A stretch of DNA of 64,000 nucleotides from Tigriopus japonicus (lineage: Eukaryota > Arthropoda > Copepoda > Harpacticoida > Harpacticidae): assembly GCA_010645155.1 (NCBI GenBank), contig CM021319.1:3081662-3145661 (forward strand), given 5' to 3'. This document shows, piece by piece, positions 22,701 to 37,500 of this stretch. The first letter of the stretch is position 1. Each line of letters starts with the position of its first letter. A program made the translations under genes and the position numbers. The notes beneath the pieces were generated by a model. That model was given only the letters and a program-made list of their open reading frames with translations, was not told the DNA's origin and did not search any database.

Positions 22701-25700
22701 GGAAGGAGCAATTCCCACTCTGATTAGTAGGAATGCTTTCGAAGAGAGGAAAAAAGCACCCATTGCACAAAGAAAGCAAAGTCGAGAGTGTTGCCGTCAA
22801 TTCGACGTTCGTTCTTTTTTCCCATAATCAAGGGAATTGCTGAGTCCTCAAATCTTTTCTTTCACTACTTTCGCTCCGTCTGTGTTCTTTTCTCTCATTG
22901 GTCCTTCCTGAGTTGATGGTTGCATGGGATTTACCTGAGAGATTAACCGTAGCTCTGGACTCTCCGATCTTATTGATGGCTAAGCACGTGTAATTGCCCA
23001 AATCTTTAGATTCGATATTGCGGAGTACAAGCGTGTAATTATCTCCCCTCTCCTCCATTTGGTGCTCCGAATCTGGTCGTAATTCGTTTTCGCCAAAGTA
23101 CCAAACAACCTGAAGAAAACCAAAAGAGAAAGTCGTGGAACCGAAGATGCTTCACTAAGCACGTGCAGAGTTCGTGAGCTTTGAGGGCTTCCTTAACCAA
23201 CTCATTACGAAGAATGAAAGGCAATCATAACGTTATTAGGAAGGGATTTATGACACTTATTTTCAAAAAATGAGAGTTCCTCTTTTTAAAACATTTCCTT
23301 TAGATCCGCAAGGGCTCCAAATTAGGGGTTTGCGCATGGGGCTAGAGAGAAAGGCAGATCATCTTGAGAAAATACTAGCAAAATATCTCAGCCCAAATGT
23401 GGTTCTAAACGCCCCCAAATCACCCAATAATTGACACAACCCCACATCTTCCCTTCTCTCGTTGTTCGGAACCATAAAACAAAGGTTCGACGAATCTAGA
23501 ATCACCTTGCATCGGCGGATATTACTGGATCTAAAACCAAGAATGCGAGATTGTGGGATCTCTGTTAATGGTCCCAAGTGCTCACCAGCCACTCAAGACC
23601 ATGTTTGACACCTCTTACATTCATTCGTGATCAATACCACCACGTGTTCCACCAGTAAGTACTTACGTTGGGCTGAGGTTTCGCCTTGACATGACATGTT
23701 AATCGGCTTTTATCGCCCGAGGACGCCTTCACAATGGGACGAAGTGGATGAACAATGGGAACATCTGAAAGAGTGGAACAAATGCACGCTGTCAATATTG
23801 TCAACATAGTACGTAGGATTCGCTAAACGGATTGAAAGGGCCATTATTGTAAATTCCAGGCTCAAGAACTTTAGAAATGGCGAGATCGAAAGAGGCTCTT
23901 GAATTGATCCGCCTCGTGTTCATACCGAGGCCAAGGTCCTCCATGAAAAGAGGTCACATACTTTATTGCATGAAGATAAGAGATCGGACTCGGAATGGGT
24001 CATCTTTGAGCACGAGATCCATATATTTGCCCTGGTCCAGCTCAAAAAGCTAGGAAAGGTATTGGTTCCCGGGAAGTTTTTACTCATCAAATTACGGAGC
24101 GACCACGTTTCTGATGAGTGACAAATGGATTCAAAGGATCCGAGAAGACAAAGAATTGCTCTCATCAAAGAGACGAGACAATCAGTCAGATAAAAAGGTC
24201 CTTCTCAGTTCCCCTCTTTTCACTCTGCTGCAAAATGAGCTAACGAAACGAAACGAACACTGCTTGAGTCGAGTTGTGGATCAATTTGAAAGTGGTTCGC
24301 GTTCCCTTTGATCCATATATTTAGATGTTCCATGGTCTTTGGGTCCAAATATGTGCCAGAGGAGATGGGTGATCAGTTTCGAGGAGTCGCAGAAAAATGT
24401 CCCGGGATGAATAGAGGCACCTTTTTGTGAGAAATGTCCCATTTCTGCCCTTTGAAGGCTTGTGATTGATGCATTCCATTTTCCCTCCTCCCCACATCTC
24501 AGCAGGGTGGCCAAGTCGTCTCATTTCCGCCCCGATCAACGGACACTTCTTCAGGAACGTGCTTCTCTCAGATGCTGTGGTGTATGTACTAGAACTCTTG
24601 AAGCTTTTGAACGTAGAGTACTAACAGAGGAGAAACGTTTTTGCGGAAGATGATTCACTAGCCTTGATTAGGTAGAATACAGAAGGTATCAAGATTAAGA
24701 AGATCATTAATATTCGAAGCATAAAGGCGATTCAGTACAAAAGTGATGAATATCTGATCAAGGGCACTTATGAATGTATAACCTTGGTCGGACATTTGAA
24801 TATTAACATCAGTACCTGAGAAACCCATTGAACCCATTGTATATCTTTAAGAGTTGCTCGGTGTCTTTTCAAGAGTACGAAAAAACGTGAGTACAAATTT
24901 CCATGTGAAGATTAAGAATCTCCGCAATGGATTTTAGTTTTTAATGCCAAAAAACGATGTTAGCTCCTCTCTCATAACGACCTCTGCCCATGACAAAGCA
25001 ATCAGACCCAGCAAAACAACTTTTGCCTCAATGTTGCCACTTGGTCGTACAATCAATGGAACACTGGCTCTCTTTTCTGCGTTTTAGGTTCACATTGTGC
25101 CTTATAAAAATACCCTGGGCGGGGATTTTTAACTCGGACCAAAGTTTTGAAAGATAAGCGGGGATGGACCGACAGCAGAGAAAGAGAGAGAGGGCTCGAG
25201 GCTCTTTTACTACTCGAATTTTTGGCAGCTTGCAAGTCCGTGAGAGTGCATCGGCAATTCAATGCAGAACCAGCGTACGTGCTTTGGGTGGTGGTTGGCA
25301 ATGAGATTTTAGGAGATTTTTACATCATTGAGCCCGCTTTTAATGGTCAACCCAGGGAATCACTGATGCTGTCATCAAAAGGCTTGAATATTCCTACAGT
25401 CACTTTTTTGTTCAACCTTTCACTCTTACTCACGTTGAACTCTGAGCAAGATGTTATCCGATACGGCAGGACCAACTCCATTGTAGGCAGTGCATAGATA
25501 TTCTCCTTCATCGCGTTGAAGGACATGGACCAATTGGAGTTTGTAGCCTTTCCTTCGGTCATGAGGAGCCCAAAGGTCCGAAGTCTGCAATGGAAACAAA
25601 TTATGGTATTTGTTACTACATATTGTGGAGAATCTTCATCCGTTTTTCCGTTGTCAATGGCAATCAACCTCGTATGTACAATATTCGTTGGATCATTTCC

Positions 25701-28700
25701 AGGATCTCTCGTCTTGTTCTGTTTCATCTTTTAGGGAGGAAACGGCTTTGACAAGCACTCGCTTAATACCAATTAACACCCCTTTAACATGTGTCAATGA
25801 AAGGGATAGAGGAACTCACTGACGATGACTGGCGACTCAATGGCGGGAAACGGGTTCCAATATTCTCACCCACTTTGTGCCTGGAACATTGGACCTTCAC
25901 TGTGAAAACTCGAAGGCCTCTTTACTCAATGCAGTTGCAAGACAACGTTTTTTGGAAAGAAAAAGGAAAGTGTTTGATTAACATGAAAAGTGCTCAAACT
26001 GCAAAGGGAGCTGGATTCATGCCAAAACAAGCCTTGAAATTTAGTCAATTTGAGTAGTGGATTTACATTTAGTTGGCAATGCCATGTCTGCCCAATGAGT
26101 GGAATCACCAGTGTAAGGCTCCTCGAAAATTGAATCTGTCATCAGCAGAGTTGGCCTATTCCGAGTCTTTGACGCCTTCACACAAGACATGAAGCGGAGT
26201 GTAGTTATAAAAAAAGGTTACGATTCTCGCCTCCCTTGAGGTGTGACTATTTTCCCCCTGGTGCTTCGATCCCCCCTGGATTCTTATGGAAGTGATTGAT
26301 GCACCTAACACGGAGGGTGGTGATATGGACCTGATTGATATGGTCATTACTGGAGCCTCAAAACGTCTCACTTTCACGGCATTTCTTTGGCCCTTTCCAA
26401 GGGGGTCTGAAACTGGGATCCGATCGAACATTTCAGATGAGATGTCGCTCACTCGTTTACTAACAACTAATGGGGGAACGGAGAGCAATATTTGCCAAGG
26501 TGAATGGAGCCCTAAAAGCCATTTGGCACCTTCCAAATGCTCTTTCACTCCGAAACAAGTCATCGACTAGATTACCTCATTGATTTATGGGCGCCCAAAA
26601 ATGCGATATTGACGCAGATGCACGCCGGCGCACAAGTTCTTTCAAGTTAAGCTCAACACATATTTCTTCAAGGATTTCACCTTCAAATTGAAAGAAGAAA
26701 TAACCAGCAGAGCCACGGATCCTTGAGTTTTTTCCCCATTTTGGAGGTAATCATCAAGTACATACAATGGTATCAACCCCAAAAATATTGCTTAAGACTA
26801 GGGTGTTCTTCTTCCGTTTTAAGAGAGGATTATTTTTTTCATGCATGCCTGCCTCACGATTTTGACTTCCTATCTTGGTCTGAGAGCTTAAATGTATGTG
26901 GGACATTGACTTGATTTGCTTGTGCTGAATATCTCTGTCCAAATCTTTCTGTAGGGCTCCCTTTTCAGTGTCCTTTTTTGGAAAAAGGGCCCCCCTTCCT
27001 TCAGGGCTTAGGCTCCAGAAATGATGGTGGGAAAGTGGAAATTCTAAATTCTCTGCCTCCGATACACCAAGTTAACTTGGCCAACATCCCAGTGGTTTTC
27101 ATATTTTGCTTGCAAGCTTGACCTTGGCTGACATCCCAGACAAAGAACACAGTTTGTGCGTGTCTCATCTTTTGAAGGAGTCCTTAAGGGGATGGACTCC
27201 AAAGGGATCACTTTATTCATAACTTTGGCTGCAATTTTTGCGGCCTCTTTGTGGTCCATGACCACGGACAAGTATTTCGACATCCCCAAGGACAACACAT
27301 TGTCATCAACTTTCGAGACAAGCCATAAACAAGTGGTTTGGATACCAAGTGAATGGAAACTTTCAGGGATACTTCATTAATGAGGGACCTCGTGTTGCTA
27401 AAGAATTAGTCAGCTGCGGGGGTTGAAGGCCAGTGTTGCTGCTCAAAGGTGTGAAAATATAGCCAAAGTAAGAATTCCGTTAGCTGGACGAAAGCCATGG
27501 TTCTTCCAGTTCTTATTGTTATGGGCGAAGCTTCTTGTATTTTGATGGCAACTTGGGTTCTTTCGCAGGCTTAAAAGAGATTGAAGCCACTCTTTGTCAC
27601 AACACGTTAAGGCTCACTGGTACACCGAAAACCAGTGCTTCTTAAAGACCCTTTTAGAAGTCACAGGCAGTTCCAACAGCTCTTTGTTCTTGTGCACTTA
27701 TAAAGAAGGTGCACTTGTGGAAAAAGAGGCCATTCAAGTGCATTTGTTCCACGTTAATGCTAACTGACCGTTTACACCCAAAAAGACGTGGGATTTCCTT
27801 CCCGAGCTCATTCTACCAAAAAGTGGCCCAATTCTGTGTTTCATGTCATTCTTCCAACCATAACGGTAAGCGAAATTTGCATCTTAATCAAGGCTGTCTT
27901 CTTACTACAGCTGAATTTGTGCAATAATCATCATATTTTTAGAAAGGGGGCACCGTTCTGAGGTTATTCAGGGTGGAATGTGATTTGAATTGATCCTGTC
28001 GGTTTCTCAAAGATTTGCATTTCTTTAGAAGCTTCTCCCTCTCTCCCTGCCTCCATCCATCCATTCAGTCAGTTAGTTCTGGAAGCAACTTACCCAAAGG
28101 TTACCCCATCTTGGGTCCTTTTCCAATCCAACTTCTCCTTATCAGTTCAAGTCCAAACCTGTGCACCAACAACCAAAGCGCCTTTCCAAAAGATTTTTGC
28201 ACCTAACATTCAAACTCAGGGTTGCTCAACTTGATACAAAATGTGTCGTGAAGGACAAGGTAAACTTTCATGCAAATCGTTTTGGCAACCCTGACTTCTG
28301 AAATCGGACAAGAAACATTTTCACGAGTCGAAGGGTATAAAAGGTGGCGGTGGGGAAAGTAAGTCCATAGCCGAGCTTCAGGCCGAAAAGTTAGGAATAA
28401 ACTTATCTTCAGCGATTGCCCATATTTATAGTGAGCAAGTTGGCTCTTCATCTGGAAGAACTACTTCTTCGTTCAACAACCTGGATGCTCGATCGGCGTT
28501 CTTCCATAAATTGAAAACAACGGCCAGATATCATATCCGTTCTCGTTCTCCATTGGTTTTTCTTTTCCGTGGTCACTCTGGCGAGTTCAAATCCATCCTG
28601 AAAAGTGTTTGTCCCAAGGGAAGGAAGCCCAGTAGACGGACGAAAGAAAGATTTTTGGCCTCCTCCCTTCATGTGTTATCTACTTTCAAACCAAACAGCC

Positions 28701-31700
28701 GGTTTCATCGCCCAACTGAACAGGCTGAGCGAGTCAAGACACAACCAAGAATGAAGGTGGACACTTGTCTCAGGCGGAAATTGAATTTTCCCTGAGGTTC
28801 CGGTCACTCTTGAGGCTATTTGATCTTTTCTCAAAGGCCAATTTCGAGAAAACGACTATGAAGGTCTCTCCATAAGACACAAGGCTGAGACGAAAGGAGA
28901 AGGCAAGGGCAAATATGGATAGACCAATCATACAGGTCGGCCATGAAAATTTCATATGGGATTATTATGGGACACTTCCAAGTAAAGACGGAAAAGGAAG
29001 AGCGGAAGGCGGAAGATCTTTGGAACGATGGAATATCCGACCTTTACGCGGCATAATCTATTGTTCCATCGTCTGAATAGAACCTGTGATTGACCTTTTT
29101 CAGTCCATTATGGTTTGTAATATCTATATTTAAATTCGTCCTTCCACAATTTTCCCTGAGTTGATTGAAGACCCTCAAAATGAAACTGGACTTTTTGGGT
29201 GGTCTGCCGTGGAAGATTGACTTCAAAAATGTCAAGACCAAGAGCTGCAGTATCAGATTGGTTGGACCACTTTAATTTAAAGTTTGGTCAATTCTGATGG
29301 GAGGTTTTCTTCTTCAGCTCAAGTCAAACCAGAGAGAGAGAAAAAAAAGTTCTTTTATTACAGAAGATTCCTCAAGACTTGAAGCCAATAGTACCGACCA
29401 AGAAGAAAGACGCTTTGGGCTCGGGAGTGTTCTGTAGTGTGAGAAGCCAGCATAGTACAGTACTGCTTTTTTGATAGGCGTCTTCGATCATATATCTTTC
29501 TCTTTGAAAGAGATTTCGTCCTTCTTACCCCTTTGGCGGATGAAGGGCTGGTCGTGGCTCACTTGGACGATCAAACTCGGTGCCAAGCCTGTATGTGTGT
29601 GGGACCAACTCAAAGATGTGCATGTTGGGCGACAATGAGAGCTGATGGAGCCTCTTGACTGGCATACTTATTGTCCATCCATTAGTGATATTCCGAGAAG
29701 ATCAGGGTAAATGTCAATGGAATGCCAAGTGTTTGGAGAAAGAGATGGCAAGGAAGCGTTGAGGGGTTAGACATCTGTGAATTCCAGGTCTCTTCTTTCC
29801 CTCTTGAAGAATGTTCCTCATTTACGCTTTTGGACCTTAATAGATGGACACTACCTTTGGTGGAAGTTCTATTCGAGCCAAAAAGTCGATTTACACAAGT
29901 ATCAGGACCATGATATTACTACCACTCATATCTCCAACAATAAAGAGAACTTCTTGGTTCTCATTACTAAACAGCCTTTTCGCTCTTTGTTCCATCCTTC
30001 AAACGATCTATTTCTTCGAACTTACAAGCGTAAACACTCTGCAACAAGGTGAACCTTTCAAAGTTCCGCGGTTCCTATGCTTCTTTCTCAGAAAGTTTTC
30101 CATGTGAGTGTGCCTGTATGTAGTAAGTAGTTGTCGTCGTCGTCCGCACCAAAGCCAGGGTAGGAGTGGCTTGCTCATATCTTCAGCGGACTGGAACCAA
30201 GCGAAAAATGTCCTTTGATACGGTCTTTAAACATCATATTTGAACGATTGGGGCAATCTAAGACTCAAAGGCCTCCTTTGCTCGCCCTTCCCAGGCAGTC
30301 TCTTCTTGTTCCCATCCTTCTTCCGGTGCATTGTCCGTGACTAAGGAAAAAGGGAACCTCTTAAGGATCATATTAATGGACATGATGATCATCCTGTCAT
30401 TAAAACTGGCTAAAAAAGATAAAGCCTCCCCTCTACTTTGAGAACTTGGACGGGTTTCTTGGTCAGAGATGAAGCTACCTCAGTTTGAAATTGTTTCGGT
30501 TACTCCTTTATTGCTTCCAAGGTTTAGGGAAGTTTCCGTCTTTGGAAATGGCAACCCTGAGCTAATGGTGCGGAAACTATGCGGCTTATCTTATGTTAGC
30601 CCTCTTGACTTGATTTCAAACTTCCTTTGAAACATCGAATAGAGGCCAATGGACTAAGAATAAGGTCGCCCACGAACTGCTTGAAATAGATTTTACGTAG
30701 ACATCACTAACAACATACATTGAAGTGAGGAGCGAGGAAATACTACGTACATTAGATGAGAGCGAGGAGAAGAGCGGTTGGTTTTCTATTGTGCCAAAAA
30801 ACGCCGGGCAAAAACTTTTTTATTCTTCTTTCTTCTTCCTCGCAAAGCTCGGACGAAATCCAGAAACTCCAAAGCGTTCCTTTTTACTCCACAAACACCA
30901 CCACCACCATCGAGAATAGTAGACACCTTTGGCGGCCTTCAGGATACAATGTATGAGTAGTGAGTACAACAGTATATAAAAAAAGTTCCACTCCTTTCGA
31001 AAAGAAAAAAGTTGGGTGGAGAGGAGCAAACTCGGAACAAGTTATCATTCTGGCTTTTTGTAAAATTACCGCCTTCGATGGGCAAGACCAGAATGAGTCG
31101 TTCCATCCTCCAATTTGGAAGCATCAATTCTGAATTCTCCACTGATAGCAGTCAGCGCTTTGGGTGCAGAGAAAATGCATGAACTTTGTTCCTCTCCAAC
31201 AGATCCGCCCCCCTCAAACTCGTTGGTTGAGGGGAACAAAAACTCAGCTTTTAAAGTTCGTGACTTCAATTGCCCGCATTAGTATTCGAATCAGGACCGT
31301 AAGTGCTGCCTTTTGGTCTCTCTCTCTCTTTCTTTCTCTCACACTCGCCATTTTCACACTTGAAAAAAGGAGCCAATTCGAAATCTTAGTGCAGCTCATG
31401 GGAGCTATTAAATATCAATTGAGATTAGATAACCGCCAATACAGGCAGGGTGTGACTTGGGTGTGGATGCTCTGAGCAGAAATAGCTCAAGGTGAAGAGG
31501 CAGTGGCAATATACGTACTGTACGGCAATATATTGCCAGTGTTGGTTTGTAGTACGTGAGTGAGGAAGTGAGTGTTTGGAGCCTCCAGCAAATCAAGGAG
31601 AAACGAAGAAGGAAAAACTTTCAACGCCCCTCTGTCACTTGAGGAGCGCAGCAGGGGAAAAAGAGGGGAAAAGTTTCCCTTGGAACATCATGGGCGATTA

Positions 31701-34597
31701 TAACTTTATCATAAAAGAGGCAAACATCATCATGGGATCCAGAAGCTTATTCCAAGTCCAAGTTCACCATTCTCTCTGGCCTGCAGAAGCTGAGCCTTTG
31801 GGCGATGGTTGAATGGTTCCGTTCAGGAGGGCCGCCGAGATTGTTCCCCTGTCTATGTGTACTACGTACTTACCCCTTGGTGGGATTTAATGAGCTTGGA
31901 GGATGGAAATTACGCCAAAGCCTCCCCGCAGTGTCCAGGGGTGTACTAGATGGCTTTCTTGTGTCTCGAAAACCATTCCCCACCATGAATACAAACCGAA
32001 TTCATACCCAAAATCAACGCGCATGGATCGATCAACCTTGTGAAATTGACTTACCCATTCCAAAGATGGGCGCGGAATACCCTCGGCGCGACATTCCAGG
32101 GTAGCATTGTCCCCCTCGACAACTTCCACGATGGCTCCCGGTCCAATGGGGTTGTATTCCAGAGATCCCCCTGAATTCGAAGACGACATTGGAGACACGG
32201 CAAATACAGAGGGAGGAACTTGAACCTCGAGGTAATGTGTGATACTAGGCGGTGGCTCATTCTCCGACCATTCGATCTCGCAGGTGTAATTCCCTGAAAA
32301 TGGACAGGATTCAACGATTTAATTGGCGCCAAAATCCGGGAAACGAACTTTTTTTGCTCCATGATCTCTTTTCGACGCTCTTCCAACTTTTGCACCTCTC
32401 TCTTCAACCGAAACTTAGCTGGTTGTTACGGGTGCTAAAACGCTCACTTTGGAAGCGTATAATTGAGTTAGTTGTCACATATGAGAGAGAGGGAGGAGAA
32501 CTACGAAAGCAAAGGGCGATGATGACGACAACGACGACATGAAGGTGGGGAAAGAGATGATCAAGATGATCCTCGCAACTTGGGATTCGACTTTGCCAGT
32601 GCCACAAGTTCAAGATTGAAAAGCGAGCCCCTTCTTCATCTTCTTCTTCCTTCTCTTCTCACCACCTTTTTCTCTTTCCTAAGGCCACTTGAAAAGGCAC
32701 TTTCTCAGCTTCAAAAGGCTTGCAAGATGTTCCGTCGATACTGATAAGTGACTCTTATGCGACCGACACCGAGTGAAATTTGATGCTCCTTGCTATCACT
32801 GCATTCCTAATCTGCTCTTCTTGTGCCTTGAGTATGCTTAAGTTGTGCCATTTCCAATGGAAACATGGCCCTTCACTCCAAATTGCAGGCTACGTATACA
32901 CCAAGACATTTTGATTTGGAAACTGAACCGAATGGCGGACGCGGATACACTGTACATACTAGTACAGTTCTAACCCTGCAAAATGGAACGAACCCATATG
33001 GTACATAGGCGGAATTTGGAATCGTCCACCCACAAAGTGGATCTATGTGGGATGCACGACTTGAATTACGAACCAAAGAGCTCTGACATTCTATCTCGTT
33101 TTAGGGGTCCCAAAATATTGGCAGACCTGTCAGCTTACGCAAAGGCAGAAATAGGTTCACCCTGACAAGTCTGAGACTATTCAAATAAACCGACATGCTT
33201 TTTTACCTGAATAGAGCGTATCAGCTCCTTTGATGAGAAGTGACGTCTGTTCCACCAAGGATATCCGAAGATCCAATCGGATCTTCATTTGACCCACCAT
33301 AATGGCGTTCTCACCTCGACGCCAAATAGGGGTGTAACCGGCTGAAAAAAGAGGAGAGGCAAAACATTACTATTCAGCATTTGAGAACACCTGTGAAGTT
33401 CTCATTGAAGATAAGCAACTCGATCAAAGCAGAGTTACTTGGTTTGTTGTCAAACTCAAAAGTCCATTATTGCTCTATTTCCTATGACAGAATTGATGGT
33501 AAGGCAACCATTTGGGCGGAGATCAAGGTAAGGCATATTTTCCGTGTTTGTTTATTTGAAAAAAAAAAAAACAGCAATGATGTTAATTTTATGCATTGAA
33601 TTCGTGTGACCAACTCAAAAGTTCCACATTAGCAAAGTGACAACAGCGTTATGTTAGAGTTGTTGCATGACCTCTTCCACTTTGAGCTTCCAGGGTCGCC
33701 TCAAAAATATCTATATACTGTAAATGCTCCAAACATCTTGAATTTCGGGCAAAATCCATTAGATTATCTTGAAACAAATCCTAAGTGTGAGAGTTTTGCA
33801 CCATTCAATTGCTGCTATTGCTTATTTTCTTACAAACAAGGAGCCAGCTACGTATTTGGATCTAATATATTTATATGTGATATTCTGAATGAATACTAAG
33901 AGACCCTGGGCATCCATGGCCTTGGCGTGTCTAAATGGCTGGTCCAACATGATATGAAGACAAAAAGATGGTCCCAGTTTCATCTCAAAAGATGATAGAG
34001 TGTTGATGAAATTTCCTGCCAGCATTGTGAGCAGAATTTCTTCACTCACCATTCCAGGCAAGGCAGTCACACTGTTGAGATTCCAAGCTTCCAAACTGAG
34101 CTATCATCATTCTGTCCAAAATAAAAATGTTCGACTAAATCTTCAATGTTGCTTCAGATGACAGGTAATCTAATCAACAACAGGAAATGAAGGTTCAGGA
34201 TCATTGGAGGTAAAAAAAAACTTCCATCTTTTGATACTTGTCCATTCCCTCAGTGGCTTCGTGTGATTGTCTGTCTTCCTTCCAGTCTAAGAAGATCTCT
34301 GTGATGGCTCATTTACTTCATTAATACATCAGCAGGAAGGGCTTTCCCCAGCTAGATGCGATACCTTTCGAGGGCAATAAACCAAAACAGAGTCAAGTTC
34401 ACCAAAGCTGGATATGTGTCTGAAAACAAGCCAAAGTCAAAGGTTCAGCTCAACCCATACTTACTTTGAAAGTTTTGAACAACACATGGCAATGTGATGT
34501 TGTCCCCCAACCTGACCCGAATCCGCTCTCCACTATTCAATATTTTTGGAGGCAACTTGGGCGGGCCTTGGCTAAAGATGCGATTGGTATCCATCAG
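16756..34597 (-). CDS. Klingon/Wrapper-like neural cell-adhesion protein (3 Ig + 1 FN3), 5' partial
   Basis: Ten coding exons join in perfect phase: 34465-34597, 33207-33341, 32055-32293, 25434-25584, 23667-23764, 22935-23109, 22502-22626, 20109-20430, 16993-17025 and 16756-16919. They give 524 aa without the signal peptide. Ig1 runs from GDNITLPC to WRRGE and NYTCEI; LEVQVPP follows, a linker typical of this family. Ig2 has NATLECRAEG, LEW and EGEYLCTAYNGVG. Ig3 has SRLTCHVKAKPQPN, WYFGEN and NYTCLAINKIGES. FN3 has SPPKGR, YDLTWS and YLFEPLRPD, then RARNKFGWSD. A final hydrophobic segment (about residues 485-506) suggests a GPI signal or membrane anchor. Three Ig plus one FN3 is the architecture of Drosophila Klingon and Wrapper, which act in photoreceptor or glial adhesion. 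Several NxS/T sites are consistent with a secreted ectodomain. The signal-peptide exon(s) must lie above 34597. Confidence 0.87.
19492..19618. other. Assembly gap (about 127 N) inside a tandem duplication
   Basis: Sequence before the gap (19420-19490: TTGGTTAGTAATTTTAAGAT.., GAAGGAACGATGAATCAATTTTT) reappears after it (19622-19692) with small changes. The gap probably replaces further copies or the junction of a tandem repeat. It lies in the intron between the FN3 exon and the 33-bp exon of the Klingon-like gene. Confidence 0.9.
25585..32054 (-). other. 6.5-kb intron of the Klingon-like gene
   Basis: This intron splits Ig2 right after its core tryptophan (phase 0). It contains many short open frames on both strands (up to 135 codons) but no recognised domain, RNA gene or complete mobile element. 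CT-rich microsatellite (31315-31345) is visible. Regulatory content is possible but not demonstrable. Confidence 0.6.
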
Positions 34598-37500
34598 CTG
34601 GGAGCAACCTGGAACACCAAAGAGGAAACGAGATACAGATATTGGACATTGAGAAACGCAATATCTAGCCTCAAACTCTTCATTTCAATGGCAAGGGGGA
34701 CAAAAGTTTGAGTGTACGTATATGCAGTGACTTTGTTGGAAATCTGGGCTCGAGCTTTTTGCATCCAAGTCCAAACTAGTCACCTTTTCTGGCTTGAAAA
34801 AAGAAATAGCTTAAGCTTGCTCAGGCAGAGAAAATATCAGACGTCAGAATGGCAGAATAAATACAGAATCGAAACTACTTATTGGGAACTCTAAGGAACA
34901 GGAGAATCGGACTTTTTCTCCCGTTTCTTCATAGCTTCCTTTGTCTTTAGGTGAGAGTGAGCCCTAAACCCGTATTAAGTTCGCTTAAACGTCCTGTCGG
35001 CCGTATTGAGCAAATCCAGATAGTGAAATGAAACCAGTGAGCCTCTCGAGTGCACTGCACTGCACACTGGTCACGAAATTGGCTTGGCCACCGACGTTTT
35101 TGGACTTGAATTTGGACTGTGCCGATTTTAGCGTGTGGAGCTTGAGCCGATCTCGAGTGCATTTGAGGATGGGAGCTTGTCTCCCGGATGCATTGCATTT
35201 GAGAAGTGACAAGAATTCCCATTAATCACTGCACTTAAAGACCAGAATGTCAGCCCACCGAACGGGCAGTGTTCTCAACCTGAGAATCCTCGGTTTATGG
35301 TCACCCCCAAAAGGAAACGGGGAAAAGGGAACTCCGAAACGTGGAGTACTGACTGAAGGCCCCGGGCAAATATCGGTCGGTCGGGCAAGCGAGATAGCAC
35401 TTTCCAGTGGCTATCAAAAATAGGGAAGCAAGCCTATTTCCTCTGGCTTTGCAAGAATAAAACCAGATTAGTGGACTTGCTTACCTTGTCAGGAGGATCT
35501 TGAGCCAGGCATATACAGGAGGCTTACCAGACCTCTGGATGGCCGCAAACGTGAATTTTCAGCATTTTTCGGCCTCGATTTTATGGATTATTGCTTTACG
35601 TGAGCCTATCCGAAGAATAGTGAAACAGAGGGCACTCAAGGAAGAGCGAGATGTAGGGTGAGTCTTCTTTTTTTTATCACGACCCGCTGCTCTAATTTCA
35701 ACCTCATCTTTGTGACCCCCCGAGACATGATAAATGACCGCATCATGACTGGACGCCTCAAATAAAAGGCCAGAACACACCATAGGGGCCGGTGCCCACA
35801 TTTGTTGTATCCGTCTGCTTCTTCTGCCTTTTCTCATCACCTCTCAAAAGTGTTCAGCCTTGGATAGAAGTCAGGGAAAGTGGAGAAAGTCAAGATCTCG
35901 AAGATCCGTTGGAAATTGGAGCCATTTTGAATTGATCCTCTATTCCCTCTTCCCTCGTTTCAAACGGATTCTCCGTAAAGGAGCTTCCATATCGTGGACC
36001 TCTTGTAACTCCTTGGACTTGAGCTCAGATTCGATGAGGTGCATAATGGAGAAAGGATGAAAACCGTGAAAAACCTGTTCTCTGGATGGATTTTAAAAGC
36101 GCACCTTTGCGCTGATCCATGTTTTGAAACATGAGGTTTTTGTTGCAATAGTATCATTCCGTCAAATTGTCAATGTGACTAAACGGTATTTTGAAAGTGA
36201 TTCTGGGTTATCTTAGACTATTTCTATGGATGGTTTCAAGCTTCAGAGCTTCCCAAAAGCTCAAGGAATGTTCTGCTTTGGATCAAACTTGCCATCATTT
36301 ATTCATTTTTGGTTATATTCGTTTGGCAATGGTCAATACAAGAACAACGAACACTGAGGTTTCCCTTTCGGCGTTGGCGCAAGCAACTCCAAACACATTC
36401 AAAAGTCAAACATTGCGCCTTTTCTATTTCTAGGTTTCTTTCGCCAATGGGCAACACCTGACCTGCTTTTATCCTTAACACTTATACAAGAAAACAGGGT
36501 CTAAGCCTTGTTAAAATCAAACTAAAATACCTCTTTTTCCCTCTCCCCTCCTGATGAAGTGGTCCAGAGTGCGTTATAAGACCCGGGGTAATAACGGTGA
36601 CATGTTCCATGATCCCTTCTTCTTCTTTCCCACTTTGGGTCTCCTCCCCAACAAGACTCCTACATCATATTACCCAACCCTGAAAACAGCAGCACCAATG
36701 GAAAGAGACGAAGACCGACGAGTACATAAACGTGAAAATAAGAGAGAGACAGAGCAAGTGGAGCAAAGTTTTAGAGCCATTTGACGCCACTCGGGTATTC
36801 ACCGCAGACCGCGAACATGCAACGCCATTTGGCGGTGACTGACTGACTCACTTACTTACTCAGTCAGTCACTCCGCAACCACTCCTCAAGAAAAAACATT
36901 GGTTGGTCTTGGGTGTGGGAACTTTATCCCAGCAGACACAAGGACATCATGGCATGTGGAGGAACATTTTTTCTTACTAGGATTCAGTGCAATAACTTAA
37001 TAGAGTCTCCCCTCTGTAAAAGATGTAATACAGATTTATGATTGGATTGGCTTGGGCCAAGGATTCTTCGTCCTTTCCCTTTCGTTCCGTTCTGAAAATT
37101 AGAGTTGCATGGCGTACCACCAATGTGGGTCTCTCTTTCTTTGCTCATCCCCTTCCTTCTTACTTGATGACTTCGTGGAAGGAATCTTATGGAAGGATTA
37201 ACAACCCACCGTTGCCATATTTCCACTTGGACCCGTTCCACTTGATGATCCACGGGATCCCAGCGATCGTCCCTCTTGGCTCCGATCAATATAGTGTGGA
37301 AATACCCTCGGTTCATGAGGTTGGGATGACGGAGTGGGACGGTATGGAGCATGCACGTACTGCTCGCTCCTCTTTCTCGTGGAGCCGTTACAGGCGCTCT
37401 TAAATATCCTTGGCATGTTTTATGATGAGGGAAGGAGGGGAATGCGAGAAGGCCAGATGAAGGTCCCTTTTCTTAGAGGAATCGAGTGGAAAGGACCCTC

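Noticed and set aside
26156..26563. 135-codon minus-strand frame
   Set aside because: It lies in the 6.5-kb intron, overlaps a plus frame of 94 codons, and adding it would break the consistent exon phases.
37038..37403. 121-codon plus-strand frame MIGLAWAKD..
   Set aside because: No domain; overlaps minus-strand frames of equal quality, one of which is itself only a weak exon candidate.
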